Of a DNA stretch of 64,000 bases, positions 36,010 through 44,461 are shown in pieces (position 1 is the first letter of the stretch; every line of letters starts with the position of its first letter). A model generated the notes under the pieces. The model ran no database searches. It worked only from the letters and a program-made list of their open reading frames with translations, and was not told the DNA's origin. A program made the translations under genes and the position numbers. Source of the stretch: Melioribacteraceae bacterium (GTDB taxonomy: Bacteria; Bacteroidota; Ignavibacteria; Ignavibacteriales; Melioribacteraceae); contig BQMY01000115.1 in assembly GCA_022181065.1 (NCBI GenBank), positions 62,001-126,000 on the forward strand, read 5' to 3'.

Positions 36010-36709
36010 TAAAAAAATACTTGTTGTTGACGATAGCGATGTAATACGTTATTCAATTCGTGAACTTCTGCAGGATACCGGAATAAAGGTTATTACTTGT
36101 ATTGACGGAATGGAAGGGATAAAAAAAGCCGCCGAGGAACATCCAGACCTTATTCTTCTCGATATTATGATGCCTAACCTTGATGGTCTTAAAATGCTGC
36201 AAGTTATAAAGCTTTTGGATGATTTGAAAAAAATTCCGGTTCTTGTTATTTCGGCAAATACAAATAAATCGAATGTGCTGACAGCAATGGAAGCAGGTGC
36301 TGAAAATGTAATTTCCAAACCTGTCTCCAAGAATCAATTGTTTGAAGAGATGGTAAATATATTGGGGAAGGATTATTTCTCCGGTAGAACCACTCAAGCT
36401 CTTACGGTTCATCAGGAAACAGAAATGAAAAGTGAAATGAAAAAGCTTTTCCTTAATAGTTTTCCCGCAAAAAAATACGGGATAATTGAATCACTCAATC
36501 AAAGAAACAAAGGGGTACTAAAACAGGTAATACACGAAATTAAAGGTACTGGAAGCGCTATCGGGCTGCCGCTTCTTACAAGTTTAAGTGCTGAAATTGA
36601 AAAAGATCTTTCAACTTTTCCAATAAACTGGAATGTGGTTAAAGCCAAGTGTGAACGAATCTTTGAGATTATTAAAACTGTGGAAAAACAAAATTCTTTT
36701 ATAGGCTGA
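35975..36709 (+). CDS. Response regulator with C-terminal Hpt domain
   Basis: The receiver domain (about 15-135) has KKILVVDDSDVIRYS, the phosphoacceptor Asp in LILLDIMMPNLDG, and the conserved Lys in ISKPVSKNQL. The C-terminal segment (about 150-244) is a histidine phosphotransfer domain with His187 in VIHEIKGTGSAIGLPLL (H-x-x-K-G). It can therefore pass phosphate between receivers. No ATG or GTG is available before the receiver domain; TTG at 35975 or 35987 must serve, and the second has GGA 7 nt upstream. It overlaps csrA by 23-35 nt. Confidence 0.83.
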   Translation: MEIKLIQNQKNSKKILVVDDSDVIRYSIRELLQDTGIKVITCIDGMEGIKKAAEEHPDLILLDIMMPNLDGLKMLQVIKLLDDLKKIPVLVISANTNKSNVLTAMEAGAENVISKPVSKNQLFEEMVNILGKDYFSGRTTQALTVHQETEMKSEMKKLFLNSFPAKKYGIIESLNQRNKGVLKQVIHEIKGTGSAIGLPLLTSLSAEIEKDLSTFPINWNVVKAKCERIFEIIKTVEKQNSFIG

Positions 36710-36712
36710 TTT

Positions 36713-37570
36713 ATGTTAATTATCGTTGGTTTTGTCGTCGTAACCGCTTCTGTTGTGGTAGGATTTACCATGGCTGGAGGAAACCTTGTACTTCTAATAC
36801 AACCCTCCGAATTTGTTACTATTGGTGGTGCTGCCCTTGGCAGTTTGCTGATCTCTTCCGATATGGGACTTATTAAAAAGATGATGGGGGCTATTCCGGC
36901 AGCTATTACCGCAAAGCATTATGAAAAGCAGGATTATCTGGAATTATTAAAATCATTGAATGATTTGTTCCTGCTTGCGCAAAGAGATGGCGTACTTGCT
37001 ATAGAGCCTCACGTTGAAAAACCCGACGAGAGTGATATTCTCTCTAAAAATCCTAAATTTCTGGCAAATACTGTCGCGCTGACTTTTTTCTGCGATACAC
37101 TTAAAGTTATGCTATCAGGTGGTGTACCGCCTCATGAATTGGAAAATCTGATTGATAATGAAATCGAGACATTCAAAGTTGAAAATGAACCGGTTGTCGC
37201 GAATCTTACAAAAGTTGCTGATGCCTTACCTGGACTTGGTATAGTGGCGGCGGTGCTGGGTATTATAGTAACGATGGCATCTATCAGTGATGGTCCCGAA
37301 GCTGTAGGACATCACGTTGCGGCGGCACTGGTGGGTACTTTCCTCGGTGTGCTTTTATCTTATGGATTTATGAATCCACTGGCGACAAATATTGAACATC
37401 ACATACATGTGAAAACAAGATACCTTGAAACTATTAAAACTTGTTTATTAGCCTACGCAAAGGGAAACCCACCTATTGTTGCGGTGGAGATGGCCAGACG
37501 AACAATCTATTCTGATTACAGACCAACTTTCGTTGAACTGGAAAACTTTGTAAGAGGAAAATCGGAATAA
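36713..37570 (+). CDS. motA: Flagellar stator protein MotA (second stator pair)
   Basis: The 285-residue protein is a MotA of the enteric type. It has an N-terminal helix followed by MAGGNLVLLIQPSEFVTIGG, a long cytoplasmic loop with AQRDGVLAIEPHVEKP, and the TM3/TM4 block VADALPGLGIVAAVLGIIVT. The final helix is followed by RTIYSDYRPTFVELENFVRG. It is clearly different in length and motifs from the first MotA, so it is an older paralogue or acquired set rather than a recent duplication. It is followed at 3 nt by its MotB partner. Confidence 0.93.
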   Translation: MLIIVGFVVVTASVVVGFTMAGGNLVLLIQPSEFVTIGGAALGSLLISSDMGLIKKMMGAIPAAITAKHYEKQDYLELLKSLNDLFLLAQRDGVLAIEPHVEKPDESDILSKNPKFLANTVALTFFCDTLKVMLSGGVPPHELENLIDNEIETFKVENEPVVANLTKVADALPGLGIVAAVLGIIVTMASISDGPEAVGHHVAAALVGTFLGVLLSYGFMNPLATNIEHHIHVKTRYLETIKTCLLAYAKGNPPIVAVEMARRTIYSDYRPTFVELENFVRGKSE

Positions 37571-37573
37571 GTT

Positions 37574-38359
37574 ATGGCTGAGCAAGATCAAGATCAAGAA
37601 CAACCGATTATAGTCAAGAAGATAGAAGGCGGACATGGTCACCATGGTGGAGCCTGGAAAGTTGCTTATGCCGACTTTGTTACGGCGATGATGGCTCTTT
37701 TTATTGTACTTTGGGTACTTGGTCAAAGTGAAGAAGTTAAGGAAGCGGTATCCGGCTATTTCAAAGACCCGATTGGTTTTGGAAATCAGCAGTCGAGAAA
37801 CCTGATTCCGGGTCCGCAGGAAGGTTTTATCGATCCCTCCATGATAAACCCGCAAATGATTAATGAAGCTCAGGCTGAACGGGAGGCCCTCGAAAAAATG
37901 GGGGAAGAGATAGTTGCTGAATTAGCCGATAAGGAAGAATTTGAAGATCTGGTAGATCAGATTCAGGTTGAAGTGACTAATGACGGTTTGCGTATTGAAA
38001 TGATAGAATCTGCCGATGATATATTTTTTGAAGTTGGCAGTTCAAGTCTTAATAACAGTGCAACTACTATACTCAGTAAGATTGGTACAAGAATTTCGGA
38101 TATGAACAATCGGATTGTAATAGAAGGCCATACCGATGCCCGTCCTTTTAATTCAAGAGGAGACCTTTATACAAATTTTGAGCTAAGTTCAGACAGAGCT
38201 AATGCTGCTCGAAGAGCCTTGTTACGCGGGGGGCTGAAAGATGAGCAGATTTATGAAATCAGGGGTCTGGCTGACAGAATGCTTAAAGATCCGGAAGATC
38301 CCTATAGTGTTGTAAACAGGAGAATCAGTATAATTGTTAAATTCCAAAAACAAAAATAA
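37574..38359 (+). CDS. motB: Flagellar stator protein MotB (second stator pair)
   Basis: The 261-residue MotB has the enteric-like start IIVKKIEGGHGHHGGAWKVA. The membrane helix reads YADFVTAMMALFIVLWVLGQ, with the ion-binding Asp at residue 34. The OmpA-like domain carries VIEGHTDARPFNSRGDLYTN and VVNRRISIIV. The last 26 bases overlap a single-domain response regulator gene read from a TTG. With the upstream motA it forms a complete stator set. Confidence 0.93.
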   Translation: MAEQDQDQEQPIIVKKIEGGHGHHGGAWKVAYADFVTAMMALFIVLWVLGQSEEVKEAVSGYFKDPIGFGNQQSRNLIPGPQEGFIDPSMINPQMINEAQAEREALEKMGEEIVAELADKEEFEDLVDQIQVEVTNDGLRIEMIESADDIFFEVGSSSLNNSATTILSKIGTRISDMNNRIVIEGHTDARPFNSRGDLYTNFELSSDRANAARRALLRGGLKDEQIYEIRGLADRMLKDPEDPYSVVNRRISIIVKFQKQK

Positions 38360-38741
38360 GCACATAACTATTGTCGAGGATGATCCCTTCGCACAGGATT
38401 TCTACAAGTTGATTTTTTCTAAAGCCGGATACTCCTGTGATATATTTGAGGATGGAGATTTACTTATAAATTTCCTGGAGCAAAACCTCACAAATCTTGT
38501 TATAATGGATATAAATTTGAAGAACGCTTTCCTGTCTGGTAGTCGTATCGATGGCGTGATTCTTGCTTCCAAATTGAAGGAATTTGAGTTCTCTCAAAAA
38601 ATTCCGGTACTTATGGTCACTGCCTTTACAGACTATAATGGAAAAGATATTAAAAGTTTTGCGGATGATTATATTGTTAAACCTATAGTCGATTTTAATA
38701 AACTTTTGAGCAAAGTAGGAAAATTAGTTGAAAGAGAATGA
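38334..38741 (+). CDS. Single-domain response regulator (REC)
   Basis: The 135-residue protein is only a receiver domain, with ITIVEDDPFAQDFYKLIF for the acidic pocket, the phosphoacceptor Asp in VIMDINLK, and Lys in YIVKPIVD. An LVTAFTD-like segment holds the conserved Thr/Ser position. The TTG at 38334, 26 nt inside motB, is the only usable start. It has no output domain, so it may act like CheY on the motor or serve as a phosphate relay. Its stop overlaps the next regulator by 14 nt. Confidence 0.83.
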   Translation: MLNSKNKNKHITIVEDDPFAQDFYKLIFSKAGYSCDIFEDGDLLINFLEQNLTNLVIMDINLKNAFLSGSRIDGVILASKLKEFEFSQKIPVLMVTAFTDYNGKDIKSFADDYIVKPIVDFNKLLSKVGKLVERE

Positions 38742-39402
38742 TATAAATAAAGAACGTATTTTGATAGTGGAAGATGAGGAAGATACTTGCTACATCCTCG
38801 AAAGATTACTTTCAAAAAACGGTTATGAAGTTGTCTCTGCTTCAAATGGAGAAGAAGCGTTAAAGATTATTAACAATTATAATCCAAAGGTAATTGTTGC
38901 CGACTGGACTATGCCGGTAATGGATGGTATAGAATTGTGCAATATCCTGAAAAACGAAGAAAAGTATAAACTTATTTATTATATAATTTTAACCGCTCGT
39001 GTCGCGATATCAGATAAGGTTAAGGGACTTGATGTGGGTGCAGACGATTTTCTTGTTAAACCGGTTGAAAACGAGGAATTGCTTGCAAGAATAAGATCGG
39101 GTGTAAGAATCCACAATCTGCAGCATGAGCTCAAAATGATTGAACATAGTAAAGCAATCATTGAGATGGCTTGTACAATCGGGCATAAAATAAATAATCC
39201 TTTATCGAGCCTGATTTTTTCAATCCAAAATTTGCAAAGTGAAGTGAAGGATAGAGAACTTGAAGCTTTAAACGAAGATCTGGAGATTATTAACCAGTCG
39301 GTTGAAAGAATTAAAACTCTTACAAATGAACTGATCAAGCTGGATAAACCGGAGTTGATCAACTATACTCCCGATAAAAAGATGATAAAACTGTCAAACT
39401 GA
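38728..39402 (+). CDS. Response regulator with DHp/HisKA-like helix but no ATPase domain
   Basis: Residues about 9-128 form a receiver, with RILIVEDEEDTCYILERLL, the Asp in VIVADWTMPVMDG, and Lys in DFLVKPVENEELL. Residues about 140-210 form a DHp-like helical hairpin with MACTIGHKINNPLSSL, where His153 is present. No HATPase domain follows; the protein ends at residue 224. It could receive phosphate on His153 from a separate catalytic domain or act as a dimerising regulator. A TTG start at 38728 follows AGGAAA by about 7 nt. Confidence 0.8.
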   Translation: MKENDINKERILIVEDEEDTCYILERLLSKNGYEVVSASNGEEALKIINNYNPKVIVADWTMPVMDGIELCNILKNEEKYKLIYYIILTARVAISDKVKGLDVGADDFLVKPVENEELLARIRSGVRIHNLQHELKMIEHSKAIIEMACTIGHKINNPLSSLIFSIQNLQSEVKDRELEALNEDLEIINQSVERIKTLTNELIKLDKPELINYTPDKKMIKLSN

Positions 39403-39470
39403 ATAATTTAGACTTAACTTTTTTTCCGTTGCAGCGATAATAGTAGTAGAAGTAGTTTCTGGAGTCGGGT

Positions 39471-40112
39471 ATGTTAGGTAAAATATTACAGGTTGATAGT
39501 AAAAATAATTACAGAAGCAATTCGCAAAGAAATAAAGTAGGTTATTATAAATCTGACACACCAGCTTCAGTTTATAGTGCGGGCGACTCATCTACATTCT
39601 CAAAAGATTCTATTTTATTAAGCAATCTCCCCTGGAAACTCAAAAACTATAAATACCGTAAAAATGAATCAGTTACAATTGAATTTGAATTCGGTAATTT
39701 TGAGTTCAGCTCTATGATTGATCTGTCAATTTCAAATTCACCATCCCGGTATAATTTAAACGTACGTGAAAAAAATGATGGCAAATTGATAACCATCGAC
39801 ACACAATTTATCCTTGTATTAATGCCCACCCGAAGTAATAATAGCTCCTTCAAATACCTGACAACATTGTTCCAGAGGATTAATTCCCTGAAGATCAGCT
39901 CGGCTTATAATATTTCCGAGGAATCAATTCTTTACTCACTCTGGGAAGATATCAAAGATCAAATAACGCCTGAACTTGGTTATATTACCAATCTTGTATA
40001 TACTTTTTTCCGGAAATTGTTAAGTGATGAAAACAAGCTGACCCCACCCGGTGATTTTTACTGCGACTTGCAATTCATAAATTTTAGTGAGACAAAGCTA
40101 GTTTCATACTGA
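39471..40112 (+). CDS. Unrecognised protein after the motility genes
   Basis: The 213-residue protein has a polar, Ser/Asn-rich N-terminus (1-50), then an alpha/beta segment without signal peptide or membrane helix. I recognise no family. The ATG has a GGAG 6-9 nt upstream. It lies 68 nt after the last response regulator and just before the promoter region of the acetyl-CoA synthetase gene, so it is probably the last gene of the motility locus. Function unknown. Confidence 0.65.
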   Translation: MLGKILQVDSKNNYRSNSQRNKVGYYKSDTPASVYSAGDSSTFSKDSILLSNLPWKLKNYKYRKNESVTIEFEFGNFEFSSMIDLSISNSPSRYNLNVREKNDGKLITIDTQFILVLMPTRSNNSSFKYLTTLFQRINSLKISSAYNISEESILYSLWEDIKDQITPELGYITNLVYTFFRKLLSDENKLTPPGDFYCDLQFINFSETKLVSY

Positions 40113-40133
40113 ATTATTTAATATAAATATATA

Positions 40134-40163
40134 TTGAATTTAATCTAAACTTACCGTAATTTA
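40134..40163 (+). promoter_or_regulatory. Candidate promoter for acetyl-CoA synthetase
   Basis: TTG (40134-40136) and TAATTTA (40157-40163), 20 nt apart, resemble the TTG/TAnnTTTG arrangement used by the Bacteroidota primary sigma factor, with A in place of the last G. It lies 40 nt before the acs start in AT-rich DNA. The evidence is weak. Confidence 0.3.
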
Positions 40164-40203
40164 ATCCGATACAACATCTTTAATATCACATAATGGAGGT
40201 ATA

Positions 40204-42096
40204 ATGTCAGAAAAGCGCCTGTCAGGGGAAGTATTTTATCCATCAGAGGATGTGATCTCAAAAGCGCATGTAAAAAATTGGGAAAAGCTAAATAAGGAAG
40301 CTTCCGAAAATTATGAAAAGTTTTGGGAAGAGAGAGCTGATGAACTCCATTGGTTTAAAAAATGGGACGAGGTAATTGATGATTCCGATAAACCATTTTA
40401 TAAATGGTATAAAAACGCGAAAACTAATATAGTTTATAACTGTCTGGATGCCCATAATCAAACACACCGGAGAAACAAACTCGCGTTGATTTGGGAAGGG
40501 GAAAATGGCGAATTCAAGACCATGTCATACTTCGCTCTGCACAGGGAAACCTGCAAATTTGCGAATGTTCTTAAAAGTTTGGGGGTTAAGAAAGGTGATC
40601 GTGTAACAATCTACATGGGCAGGGTACCCGAAATAGTAATGGCAATGCTCGCCTGCGCCAGAATAGGAGCAATACACTCTGTGGTTTATGGCGGATTTTC
40701 TGTTGAGTCACTTCACGAGAGGATTGAAGACTCGCAATCTAAAGTTTTGATTGTCGCAGATGGAGCTTATCAGCGAGGTAAGATTGTTCCTCTTAAAGCT
40801 ATTGCGGATGAAGCGTTGCAGCGGGCAGCAACTGTTGAGCATGTTCTCGTTGTTAAAAGAACCGGCGAACCGGTCAACATGGAAACAGGAAGAGATTTAT
40901 GGTATCATGAATTGATGAATCTGCCCATCGCTTCACAAAAATGCGAAGTTGAAGTTATGGATTCTGAAGATCCTCTTTTCATTTTATATACATCTGGTAC
41001 AACAGGGAAACCTAAAGCGATACTCCATACACATGGAGGGTATATGGTTGGCACATATACTTCTCTTAAATATGTTTTTGATATACACGAGGAAGACAGG
41101 TACTGGTGTGCCGCGGATCCGGGTTGGATTACCGGTCACAGTTATATTGTTTACGGCCCGCTACTTAACGGTACTACTTCCTTTATGTACGAAGGTGCCC
41201 CTAATTTCCCGTATCCAAACAGATGGTGGTCCATGATTGAACGTTACGGTATCAATTTGTTCTACACAGCACCTACCGCTATACGAGGATTAATGAGATG
41301 GGGTAACGCATGGGTTAACAGACATGATCTGTCTTCATTACGAATTTTAGGTTCTGTGGGTGAACCGATCAATCCGGAAGCGTGGAAATGGTATAACGAT
41401 GTTGTAGGTGGTGGGAAATGCCCGATTATGGATACCTGGTGGCAAACTGAAACCGGTATGTTTATGATAACACCTATGCCAAGTGTACCACTTAAACCTG
41501 GTTCAGGAACAAAACCATTCCCCGGTATAGAAATGGATATTCTTGATGAGGAAGGAACACCGGTTGGTCCTAACGAAGAAGGTTATCTTGTGATTAAAAC
41601 TCCATGGCCATCAATGATCAGAACCATTTACAATGATCCTGACCGCTACGTTGAGCAATACTGGAGTAAATACGATGGTGTTTATCTCACCGGTGACAGC
41701 GCAAGACGTGATGAAGACGGCTATTTCTGGATTATAGGAAGAGTTGACGACGTAATTAAAGTTTCCGGGTATCGTTTGGGTACTGCTGAAATAGAAAGCG
41801 CTCTTGTTAGCCATCCTGCTGTGGCGGAAGCCGCTGCCATTGGTTTACCTCATGATGTGAAAGGAAACGCTATCCATACTCATGTTATCCTTAGAGTAGG
41901 CGTTGTGCCAAGTGATGAGTTAAAAGAAGATTTGCGAAAACATATCGCTCATGAAGTTGGTCCTATTGCCAAACCTGAAAAGATTGAGTTTGTTGATTCG
42001 CTACCTAAAACCCGTAGTGGTAAAATTATGAGACGAGTACTGAAAGCAAAAGCACTTGGTCTTGATCCCGGTAACCTCTCAACACTTGAAGATTAG
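40204..42096 (+). CDS. acs: Acetyl-CoA synthetase (AMP-forming)
   Basis: The enzyme converts acetate, ATP and CoA to acetyl-CoA via acetyl-AMP. The 630-residue length is the family norm. The N-terminal ACS domain reads HWFKKWDEVIDDSDKPFYKW. The AMP-binding P-loop is YTSGTTGKPKAI. The motif DTWWQTETGMFMI lies in the central domain. The C-terminal PKTRSGKIMRRVLKAKA contains the Lys that is acetylated in regulation. A strong ribosome-binding site GGAGG precedes the ATG. It is transcribed alone and is followed by a structured intergenic region. Confidence 0.97.
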   Translation: MSEKRLSGEVFYPSEDVISKAHVKNWEKLNKEASENYEKFWEERADELHWFKKWDEVIDDSDKPFYKWYKNAKTNIVYNCLDAHNQTHRRNKLALIWEGENGEFKTMSYFALHRETCKFANVLKSLGVKKGDRVTIYMGRVPEIVMAMLACARIGAIHSVVYGGFSVESLHERIEDSQSKVLIVADGAYQRGKIVPLKAIADEALQRAATVEHVLVVKRTGEPVNMETGRDLWYHELMNLPIASQKCEVEVMDSEDPLFILYTSGTTGKPKAILHTHGGYMVGTYTSLKYVFDIHEEDRYWCAADPGWITGHSYIVYGPLLNGTTSFMYEGAPNFPYPNRWWSMIERYGINLFYTAPTAIRGLMRWGNAWVNRHDLSSLRILGSVGEPINPEAWKWYNDVVGGGKCPIMDTWWQTETGMFMITPMPSVPLKPGSGTKPFPGIEMDILDEEGTPVGPNEEGYLVIKTPWPSMIRTIYNDPDRYVEQYWSKYDGVYLTGDSARRDEDGYFWIIGRVDDVIKVSGYRLGTAEIESALVSHPAVAEAAAIGLPHDVKGNAIHTHVILRVGVVPSDELKEDLRKHIAHEVGPIAKPEKIEFVDSLPKTRSGKIMRRVLKAKALGLDPGNLSTLED

Positions 42097-42104
42097 TTAA
42101 TTGA

Positions 42105-42126
42105 AAGCCTCCAAAATCGGAGGCTT
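42105..42126 (+). repeat. First copy of a 22-nt hairpin repeat
   Basis: AAGCCTCC pairs with GGAGGCTT across AAAATC. An identical 22-nt unit recurs at 42348-42369. This copy lacks a T-tract and so is unlikely to terminate well. The two copies bracket a hairpin-rich 221-nt segment. Confidence 0.85.
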
Positions 42127-42347
42127 GAGATTGTTGAAAAACCTGGTTGTTTATTTTCAAGTCCCCCTTCCGAAGGGGGAGATCACTCCGCCAACGGCGG
42201 ATTTTGTGATGGGGGATGACCAAAAGTCACAATAAATGTAATAAGTCATCCTCCGTCTTCCGACATTCGTCGGAATCCACCTCCTTCAAACCTGTGCGCC
42301 TCAGGCGTAGGAGGACTTTAGAACGAAATGACTTTGCGAACAGTCTG
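42127..42347. repeat. Hairpin-rich intergenic element (REP/MITE-like)
   Basis: This non-coding segment holds several perfect stems: TCCCCCTT/AAGGGGGA (42162-42180), TCCGCC/GGCGGA (42187-42201) nested within ATCAC/GTGAT (42182-42210), TTCCGAC/GTCGGAA (42258-42275) and CGCCT/AGGCG (42297-42307). Longer-range pairs GGATGAC/GTCATCC (42214-42220 with 42245-42251) and TCCTCC/GGAGGA (42249-42254 with 42310-42315) add to the fold. Such C- and G-run palindromes are typical of dispersed intergenic repeats. A shorter related palindrome lies at 44199-44215. No protein is encoded. Confidence 0.65.
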
Positions 42348-42373
42348 AAGCCTCCAAAATCGGAGGCTTTTTT
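42348..42373 (+). terminator. Intrinsic terminator after acs (second copy of the hairpin)
   Basis: AAGCCTCC (42348-42355) pairs with GGAGGCTT (42362-42369), followed by a run of T to 42373. It has the T-tract that the upstream copy lacks and is probably the working terminator of the acs transcript. Confidence 0.85.
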
Positions 42374-42439
42374 ATTTACATTACATTGATTGCGCCCAAA
42401 TTTAAACCCAAACCTGAATTTTATTTATTCAATATTTTA

Positions 42440-42447
42440 TATATTTG
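42440..42447 (+). promoter_or_regulatory. Candidate -7 element for pgi
   Basis: TATATTTG matches the Bacteroidota -7 consensus TAnnTTTG and is identical to the element before the trp leader. It lies 25 nt before the pgi start, which also has an AAGGAG ribosome-binding site. No clear upstream TTG box is present at the right distance. Confidence 0.35.
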
Positions 42448-42472
42448 TGCAGATTAATAAAAGGAGATTTTT

Positions 42473-44140
42473 ATGCAAAATATAGTCTGCAAAAATAGTG
42501 ATATGTCGACTTTACTGAACGACGAAATTGAAAATATGAGAGAGAATGATGTAATCAACAGAATATGGAATCGTGATTATACATTATGGAGTGACTCACC
42601 GGCAGAAATTTCCAACAGATTGGATTGGCTGAACATCGTTGATGAGATGATGACAAAAACTGATGAAATAATTAAGTTTTCCGAAAAAGTTTGTCACAAT
42701 TACAATTTCCTGGTGTTACTCGGGATGGGTGGATCAAGTTTGGCACCAGAAGTATTTAGCAAAATATTTGGTTCGAAGGAAGGGTATCCCCAACTATTTG
42801 TGATCGATACAACTCATCCTGAACAAATAATGGATGTACAAAACGCGATAGAATTAGATAAAACATTATTTATTACCTCCACTAAATCAGGAGGTACGGT
42901 CGAAACAATTTCCCTGATGAAGTATTTCTATACATTACTCACTAATACATACAGCAAAGAGAAAGCGGGAGAACAGTTTATCGCAATTACTGATCCCGGT
43001 AGCGGTCTGGAAGATATGGCAAAAGAGCTTGGGTTTTCAAAAATATTTCTCAATAATCCTGACATAGGCGGCAGATTTTCCGCTTTATCAATGTTCGGAC
43101 TCGTGCCTGCGGCTTTACTTGGAATAAATATTGATTTATTACTAGAAAGAACCAAAGCTGCTATGGAACTCTCTAAACTGGGTGGCGATGACACATTGCA
43201 CAATGTCTCTGCTGAACTTGGTGTTTTAATGGGAGTTATGGCGAAAAACAATTTAAATAAAATGACCGTTTTAACTCACGATGACTACATACCGATTGGA
43301 GCATGGATTGAACAGCTCGTTGCTGAAAGTACCGGCAAGATTGGTAAGGGTGTTTTGCCGGTTGTTGACGATACAATTGAAAATATGGAACATTTTAGTG
43401 ATGATAGATACTACGTGTTGATTGAAAAATCTGATGAAATATCAGGGAATGCAGATTTGCTATGCAAAAGGGGTAAAACCACTTTTCAGTTGAATTTCAC
43501 AGATTTATATGATCTTGGCGCGCATTTCTTCTATTGGGAGTTTGCTACCGCCGTGGCAGGCTGGTCCCTCAAATTGCAGCCATTCGATCAACCTGATGTT
43601 GAATCCGCTAAAGTGCAGGCTCGGGCTATGGTAAAAACTTTTATTGATACCGGCAATCTGCCTGAGGTTAATCCCGATTATGAGGACGATGAAGTAAAAA
43701 TCCTTGGAGAAGGTGTTAACGGAAATAACATATCAACTATTACAGATGATTTTATAACATCAGCGACAAACAAAAAGGATTCTCCCTATATTTCGGTTCA
43801 GGCTTATGTTAATATGAATGAGAATAATCAGGTAACTTTAAAAAATTATGCTGATATGTTGCTAAAAAAATATCAATTTCCGGTAACTGTTGGATTTGGT
43901 CCCAGATTTCTTCATTCTACTGGTCAACTGCACAAAGGTGATGACAATAGTGGAATATTTATTCAGTTAATAGAAGAGAATATGGATGATATAAACATTC
44001 CGGATGAAGCAGGTAAAAATGATTCCGGCATTTCTTTTGGAACATTGATAACCGCGCAATCTCTGGGTGACAGACAGGCTTTAATCAATAATGATAGAAG
44101 TGTACTACGAATTATATTCAAATCAAAAATGAATTTATAG
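42473..44140 (+). CDS. pgi: Glucose-6-phosphate isomerase
   Basis: The enzyme interconverts glucose 6-phosphate and fructose 6-phosphate. Two SIS-type subdomains are visible. The first has VLLGMGGSSLAPEVFSKIFG, STKSGGTVET and DPGSGLE, followed by GGRFSALSMFGLVPAALLGI. The later part has LGAHFFYWEFATAVAGWSLK, QPFDQPDVESAK and FLHSTGQLHKG. The sequence resembles the isomerase half of transaldolase-isomerase fusion proteins, but here the 555-residue protein has no transaldolase part. The ATG has an AAGGAG site 7 nt upstream. It is monocistronic by spacing. Confidence 0.9.
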   Translation: MQNIVCKNSDMSTLLNDEIENMRENDVINRIWNRDYTLWSDSPAEISNRLDWLNIVDEMMTKTDEIIKFSEKVCHNYNFLVLLGMGGSSLAPEVFSKIFGSKEGYPQLFVIDTTHPEQIMDVQNAIELDKTLFITSTKSGGTVETISLMKYFYTLLTNTYSKEKAGEQFIAITDPGSGLEDMAKELGFSKIFLNNPDIGGRFSALSMFGLVPAALLGINIDLLLERTKAAMELSKLGGDDTLHNVSAELGVLMGVMAKNNLNKMTVLTHDDYIPIGAWIEQLVAESTGKIGKGVLPVVDDTIENMEHFSDDRYYVLIEKSDEISGNADLLCKRGKTTFQLNFTDLYDLGAHFFYWEFATAVAGWSLKLQPFDQPDVESAKVQARAMVKTFIDTGNLPEVNPDYEDDEVKILGEGVNGNNISTITDDFITSATNKKDSPYISVQAYVNMNENNQVTLKNYADMLLKKYQFPVTVGFGPRFLHSTGQLHKGDDNSGIFIQLIEENMDDINIPDEAGKNDSGISFGTLITAQSLGDRQALINNDRSVLRIIFKSKMNL

Positions 44141-44461
44141 TTCGAGCCCACGTTACTGTTTGATTATTATTTGAAAATATTATGGTATCAAAATATCTTC
44201 CCCCTTAATGGGGGACTTTAGCTTTAGAGAACGTTAATGCATTCAATTATCGTCTCGAAGTCCTTATTATTGTGGATACAAATCTATTTTTTGCAATTAT
44301 ACGTAATTAAAACTAACCTTTATTTTAACTTGCCAATATCAATTTATAAAAAACATTTTTATATCCATTTATGCTTTCCGGTTTTGGTTTGTTTATACTT
44401 TAATTATTATTTTAAGTAGTTCATTTTTTTGAAGCAATAATAATGATATAAAGGAATTGTC
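44141..44461. other. AT-rich intergenic region without a supported gene
   Basis: This 321-nt gap is very AT-rich. A short palindrome TCCCCC/GGGGGA (44199-44215, loop TTAAT) followed by ACTTTAG resembles part of the repeat at 42127-42347 and could be a remnant. A 60-codon frame at 44237-44419 is hydrophobic, lacks a ribosome-binding site and looks like chance. AAAGGAA before 44462 is the ribosome-binding site of the next gene. Confidence 0.6.

Noticed and set aside
44199-44215. A short GC-rich palindrome after pgi as a terminator
   Set aside because: The stem is only six pairs and is followed by ACTTTAG instead of a T run; it fits a repeat remnant better.
44237-44419. A 60-codon plus-strand frame between pgi and the peptidase gene
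   Set aside because: It is AT-rich and hydrophobic by base composition, has no ribosome-binding site and lies in a region with non-coding character.
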